Shown here: in pieces, positions 61,374 to 64,000 of the stretch
Layout: every line of letters begins with the position of its first letter
Numbering within the stretch: position 1 is the stretch's first letter
Assembly (NCBI GenBank): GCA_024697625.1
Contig: JAILFJ010000146.1
Span: forward strand, 45,074 to 109,073
DNA from: Oscillospiraceae bacterium
GTDB taxonomy: Bacteria > Bacillota > Clostridia > Oscillospirales > Oscillospiraceae
Direction of reading: 5' to 3'
Length of the DNA stretch: 64,000 nucleotides
Translations under genes and position numbers: made by a program
The notes under the pieces: model-generated
The model's database searches: none
What the model was told of the DNA's origin: nothing
Seen by the model: only the letters and a program-made list of their open reading frames with translations

Positions 61374-63725
61374 ATGAAGAAGAAAGAAGTCAGGACAGAC
61401 AACCCGAACGTGCTGGGCCTCCGGGGCGAAACCACCGAACAGCCCATCACCGACACCCTGGAACAGAACTACATGCCCTACGCCATGAGCGTGATCGTCT
61501 CCCGCGCGATCCCGGAGATCGACGGCTTCAAGCCCTCCCACCGGAAGCTCCTGTACACGATGTATCGGATGGGCCTGCTGACGGGGGCCCGCACGAAGAG
61601 CGCCAACATCGTGGGGCAGACGATGCGGCTCAACCCCCACGGCGACGCGGCGATCTACGAGACGATGGTGCGGCTCTCGGCGGGGAACCAGGCGCTGCTG
61701 ACGCCCTTCGTGGACTCGAAGGGGAACTTCGGCAAGGTCTACTCCCGGGACATGTCCTACGCGGCCTCCCGCTACACCGAGGCGAAGCTGTCGAAGATCT
61801 GCACGGCGGTCTTCGGGGACATCGACCGGGACGCGGTGGACTTCACGGACAACTACGACGGCAGCATGAAGGAGCCGACGCTGCTCCCCACGGCCTTCCC
61901 GAACGTCCTGGTCTCGGCCAACACGGGCATCGCGGTGGGCATGGCGAGCCAGATCTGCGGCTTCAACTTCGGCGAGGTCTGCGAGGCGGCGGCGGCGATC
62001 CTGCGCGACGGGGACGCGGACCTGCTGAGCCTGATGCCGGCGCCGGACTTCCCGACGGGCGGCGAGATCGTGTACGACCGGGCGGCGATGGAGCAGGTGT
62101 ACCGCACGGGCCGCGGCAGCATCACGGTCCGGTCGAAGTGGCGCTACCTCCCGAAGGAGAACATCATCGAGATCACCGAGATCCCCTACACCGCCACCTG
62201 CGAGGCGATCCTGGACAAGGTGGCGGAGCTCGTGAAGGCGGGCCGGCTGAAGGAGATCAACGACATGAGAGACGAGACGGACCTCCAGGGCCTCCGCCTC
62301 GCCATCGACCTGAAGCGGGGGACGGACCCGGACCGGCTGATGCAGAAGCTGTTCAAAAGCACCCCGCTCCAGGACGCCTTCCCCTGCAACTTCAACATCC
62401 TGGTGGCGGGGAACCCGCGAGTCATGGGCGTGCGGGAGATCCTGGACGAGTGGATCGCCTGGCGCACCGAGTGTGTCCGCCGCCGCATCTACCACGAGCT
62501 GTCGGGCAAAAAGGACAAGCTCCACCTCCTGCGTGGCCTGGAGCAGATCCTCCTGGACATCGACCGGGCCATCGAGATCATCCGGAACACGGAGCTGGAA
62601 TCCGACGTGGTGCCCAACCTCATGCGGGGCTTCGGCATCGATGAGACGCAGGCCGAGTTCGTCGCGGAGATCCGCCTCCGGAACATCAACCGGGAGTATA
62701 TCCTGAAGCGAACCCGCGAAACCGCCGACCTGGAGCGCGACATCGCCCGCCTGGAGTCGATCCTGAACTCCCGGCGGAAGCTGCGGAACGTCATCGTGGA
62801 CGAGCTGGAGAAGCTCCGGAAGGAATTCCCGAGCCCCCGCCGCACCGCGATCGTGTACGCGGACGAGCTCCCCGAGTTCACCGGGCCCGAGCCCGTCAGC
62901 GCCGACCCCTTCACGGTGTTCATCAGCCGCGAAGGCTACTTCAAGAAGATCTCGCCCCAGTCCCTCCGCATGAGCTCCGACCAGAAGCTGAAGGAGGGGG
63001 ACAGCCTGGCCTGCAGCTTCGAAACCCGGAACGACCGGGAGCTCCTGGTCTTCACGGACCGCTGCCAGGCCTACTTCCTGCGCCTGCAGGATGTGGAGCC
63101 CTGCAAGGCCTCTGTCCTGGGCAGCTACCTGCCTACCCTGCTCTCGATGGATGAGGGGGAGAGGGTGGTGTCCGTGGTGGATGCCGGGGATTACAGCGGC
63201 ACGCTGCTCTACGCCTACGCCAGCGGAAAGCTCGCCCGGGTGCCCCTGGAGGGCTTCCGCACCAAGACGAGGCGGAAGAAACTGACGGGCGCTGCCTCGG
63301 ACCGTTCAGAGCTGGTCAGCGTCATGCTCCAGCCGGAGGAGGTCCTCTGCTTCACGGACGACAACCGGGCCCTGCTGGTCAACACCAGCCTGATCCCGAT
63401 CTACCAGAGCCGCAGCACCCAGGGCCTGACCTGCCTCAGCCTCCGGGGAAAGCACCGCCTGACCTCCGCCGTCCCCATCACCCCCGAAGCTTCGTCCGTT
63501 AAGCCCGACCCCGCCGCCAGACCCTCTTCTGAAGATTCCAAACCCGCCGCCTCTTCAGGCGAAACCGGCACTGAAGCTTCCAAACCCACCGCCGGTAAAC
63601 CCGACCCCGAATCCTCCGCGGCGCCGCTGCAGAATCTGAGCCGCTACCGCGCACGGACGCTTCCCAAGGCGCCGGTTGCCATCCGGCCCGAAGACCGCGG
63701 AGAGGTTCAGTACACCCTGCTGTAA
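61374..63725 (+). CDS. Type IIA topoisomerase subunit A (ParC/GyrA-like, divergent)
   Basis: A 783-aa breakage-reunion subunit. RAIPEIDGFKPSHRKLLYTM starts the winged-helix region, the quinolone-determining region reads PHGDAAIYETMVR, and the catalytic tyrosine is Tyr134 in AASRYTEAK. A long coiled-coil and a beta-pinwheel C-terminal domain follow. No GyrA-box is seen, so it is more ParC-like. The last 90 residues include a Pro/Ser/Thr-rich, low-complexity tail. Where E. coli GyrA has Ser83 and Asp87, this protein has Ala92 and Glu96. GGGAAGGAG precedes the ATG. It likely decatenates or relaxes DNA. Confidence 0.88.
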   Translation: MKKKEVRTDNPNVLGLRGETTEQPITDTLEQNYMPYAMSVIVSRAIPEIDGFKPSHRKLLYTMYRMGLLTGARTKSANIVGQTMRLNPHGDAAIYETMVRLSAGNQALLTPFVDSKGNFGKVYSRDMSYAASRYTEAKLSKICTAVFGDIDRDAVDFTDNYDGSMKEPTLLPTAFPNVLVSANTGIAVGMASQICGFNFGEVCEAAAAILRDGDADLLSLMPAPDFPTGGEIVYDRAAMEQVYRTGRGSITVRSKWRYLPKENIIEITEIPYTATCEAILDKVAELVKAGRLKEINDMRDETDLQGLRLAIDLKRGTDPDRLMQKLFKSTPLQDAFPCNFNILVAGNPRVMGVREILDEWIAWRTECVRRRIYHELSGKKDKLHLLRGLEQILLDIDRAIEIIRNTELESDVVPNLMRGFGIDETQAEFVAEIRLRNINREYILKRTRETADLERDIARLESILNSRRKLRNVIVDELEKLRKEFPSPRRTAIVYADELPEFTGPEPVSADPFTVFISREGYFKKISPQSLRMSSDQKLKEGDSLACSFETRNDRELLVFTDRCQAYFLRLQDVEPCKASVLGSYLPTLLSMDEGERVVSVVDAGDYSGTLLYAYASGKLARVPLEGFRTKTRRKKLTGAASDRSELVSVMLQPEEVLCFTDDNRALLVNTSLIPIYQSRSTQGLTCLSLRGKHRLTSAVPITPEASSVKPDPAARPSSEDSKPAASSGETGTEASKPTAGKPDPESSAAPLQNLSRYRARTLPKAPVAIRPEDRGEVQYTLL

Positions 63726-63956
63726 AGAGGATATCATCCGTCTGCTGAAGCTTGCGGAGAGCGATAACCCCATGATGAGGGATTATATCCGTGCAGTTAT
63801 GCGTGTGAGTTTTTCGGTTGTTCGGGCCCGGCTGAAACAGCCATAAAGTGACCGGCAGAAATCGCCAAAAACGGCTCAAAAGAAAAAGCCATTACCTAAA
63901 CCTTTCAAATCCTTTATACTGAATAGCGACCAAACAACCCAGTAGAAAGGAATAAA
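63726..63956 (+). other. Intergenic region after the topoisomerase pair with a possible gene remnant
   Basis: About 230 bases. From about 63728 a frame without start codon reads EDIIRLLKLAESDNP and RDYIRAVMRV before a stop at 63846, which looks like a C-terminal protein fragment. It may be chance or decay. The rest is A-rich and contains the promoter listed next. No strong terminator was found for the topoisomerase operon; a weak GGCTG/CAGCC hairpin lies at 63830-63842. Confidence 0.3.
63892..63920 (+). promoter_or_regulatory. Putative promoter of the last, partial gene
   Basis: TATACT (63915-63920) has a poor -35 (TTACCT, 63892-63897) at 17 bases. The gene's ATG at 63957 has AAAGGAAT upstream. 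Confidence 0.45.
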
Positions 63957-64000
63957 ATGAAAGGATTAGACGGCAATGGCTTCGTGCCCATTATAGCACA
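63957..64000 (+). CDS. N-terminal fragment of an unknown gene
   Basis: Fourteen codons from ATG 63957 to the window edge, starting MKGLDGNGFVPI. A good ribosome binding site (GAAAGGA) supports a true gene. Base composition returns to AT-rich after the GC-rich topoisomerase genes. Too short to assign. Confidence 0.5.
   Translation, partial: MKGLDGNGFVPIIA

Noticed and set aside
59348-61456. 702-aa minus-strand ORF opposite the ParE-like gene
   Set aside because: It is a shadow ORF caused by high GC at third codon positions; its translation is a low-complexity mix of Val, Leu, Arg, His and Gln without motifs, while the plus strand has clear topoisomerase motifs.

Overview
The window looks like a chromosome segment of a low- to mid-GC-ancestry Gram-positive anaerobe of the class Clostridia, possibly a gut Lachnospiraceae/Oscillospiraceae relative. 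Four things support this: strong GGAGG-type ribosome binding sites, a BofA-family protein (sporulation lineage), an NfnAB transhydrogenase pair, and LytTR/AgrC-type signalling. The species cannot be named from sequence alone. No tRNA, rRNA, CRISPR array or insertion sequence was seen.

Region 1 (1-23.9 kb) is a surface-polysaccharide locus that is visibly AT-richer than the rest. It holds tandem paralogous acyltransferases, an MBL-fold hydrolase, a row of large polytopic membrane proteins (two DUF6056-like, one GtrII-like, GT-C-like), a Wzy/O-antigen-ligase-like protein, a PIG-L deacetylase, a priming sugar-phosphate transferase, an NAD-dependent epimerase/dehydratase, a GT2 glycosyltransferase, a Wzx-type flippase and a UDP-sugar 6-dehydrogenase. 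A GDPD-like secreted hydrolase, a convergent LtaS-like phosphoglycerol transferase, another GT-C protein and an ATP-grasp enzyme follow. Together this resembles a Wzx/Wzy-type capsule or cell-wall glycan pathway with acyl and perhaps glycerol-phosphate decoration.

Region 2 (23.9-29.7 kb) is an autoregulated-looking LysR-ABC operon (NMT1/SsuA type substrate-binding protein, permease, ATPase). Its consensus promoter overlaps a perfect 13-bp inverted repeat. A minus-strand zinc-finger/TPR-like membrane protein follows.

Region 3 (29.9-38.8 kb) is regulatory. A STAS anti-sigma-antagonist-like protein, a membrane SpoIIE-type phosphatase that also carries an RsbW-like kinase domain, and a MATE transporter fused to a degenerate RsbW-like ATPase domain form one tight transcription unit. 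This is the most unusual system in the window. Next come a probable HD-GYP gene with its catalytic core deleted, a GGDEF diguanylate cyclase, and an AgrC/AgrA-like two-component pair.

Region 4 (38.9-49.5 kb) is accessory. It contains a twin-arginine flavoprotein plus a 2x[4Fe-4S] ferredoxin, an NhaC-type antiporter, a flavodoxin-like oxidoreductase, an HTH regulator cassette with an EF-hand-like mini-protein, a secreted nuclease, an S66 (MccF/LD-carboxypeptidase) peptidase, three small proteins in one minus-strand unit, and a PLP aminotransferase.

Region 5 (49.7-63.7 kb) is strikingly GC-rich and almost wholly co-directional. A perfect TTGACA-17-TATAAT promoter precedes rpiB. After it come a DUF4015-like protein, an acyl-ACP thioesterase, nfnA/nfnB, a small zinc-ribbon membrane protein, glycerol kinase, a NagD-like HAD phosphatase, a PMT-type mannosyltransferase, a BofA-like protein and a divergent type IIA topoisomerase pair. 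The window ends just inside a new gene with its own promoter.

All family assignments come from motif reading by eye; no database search was run.
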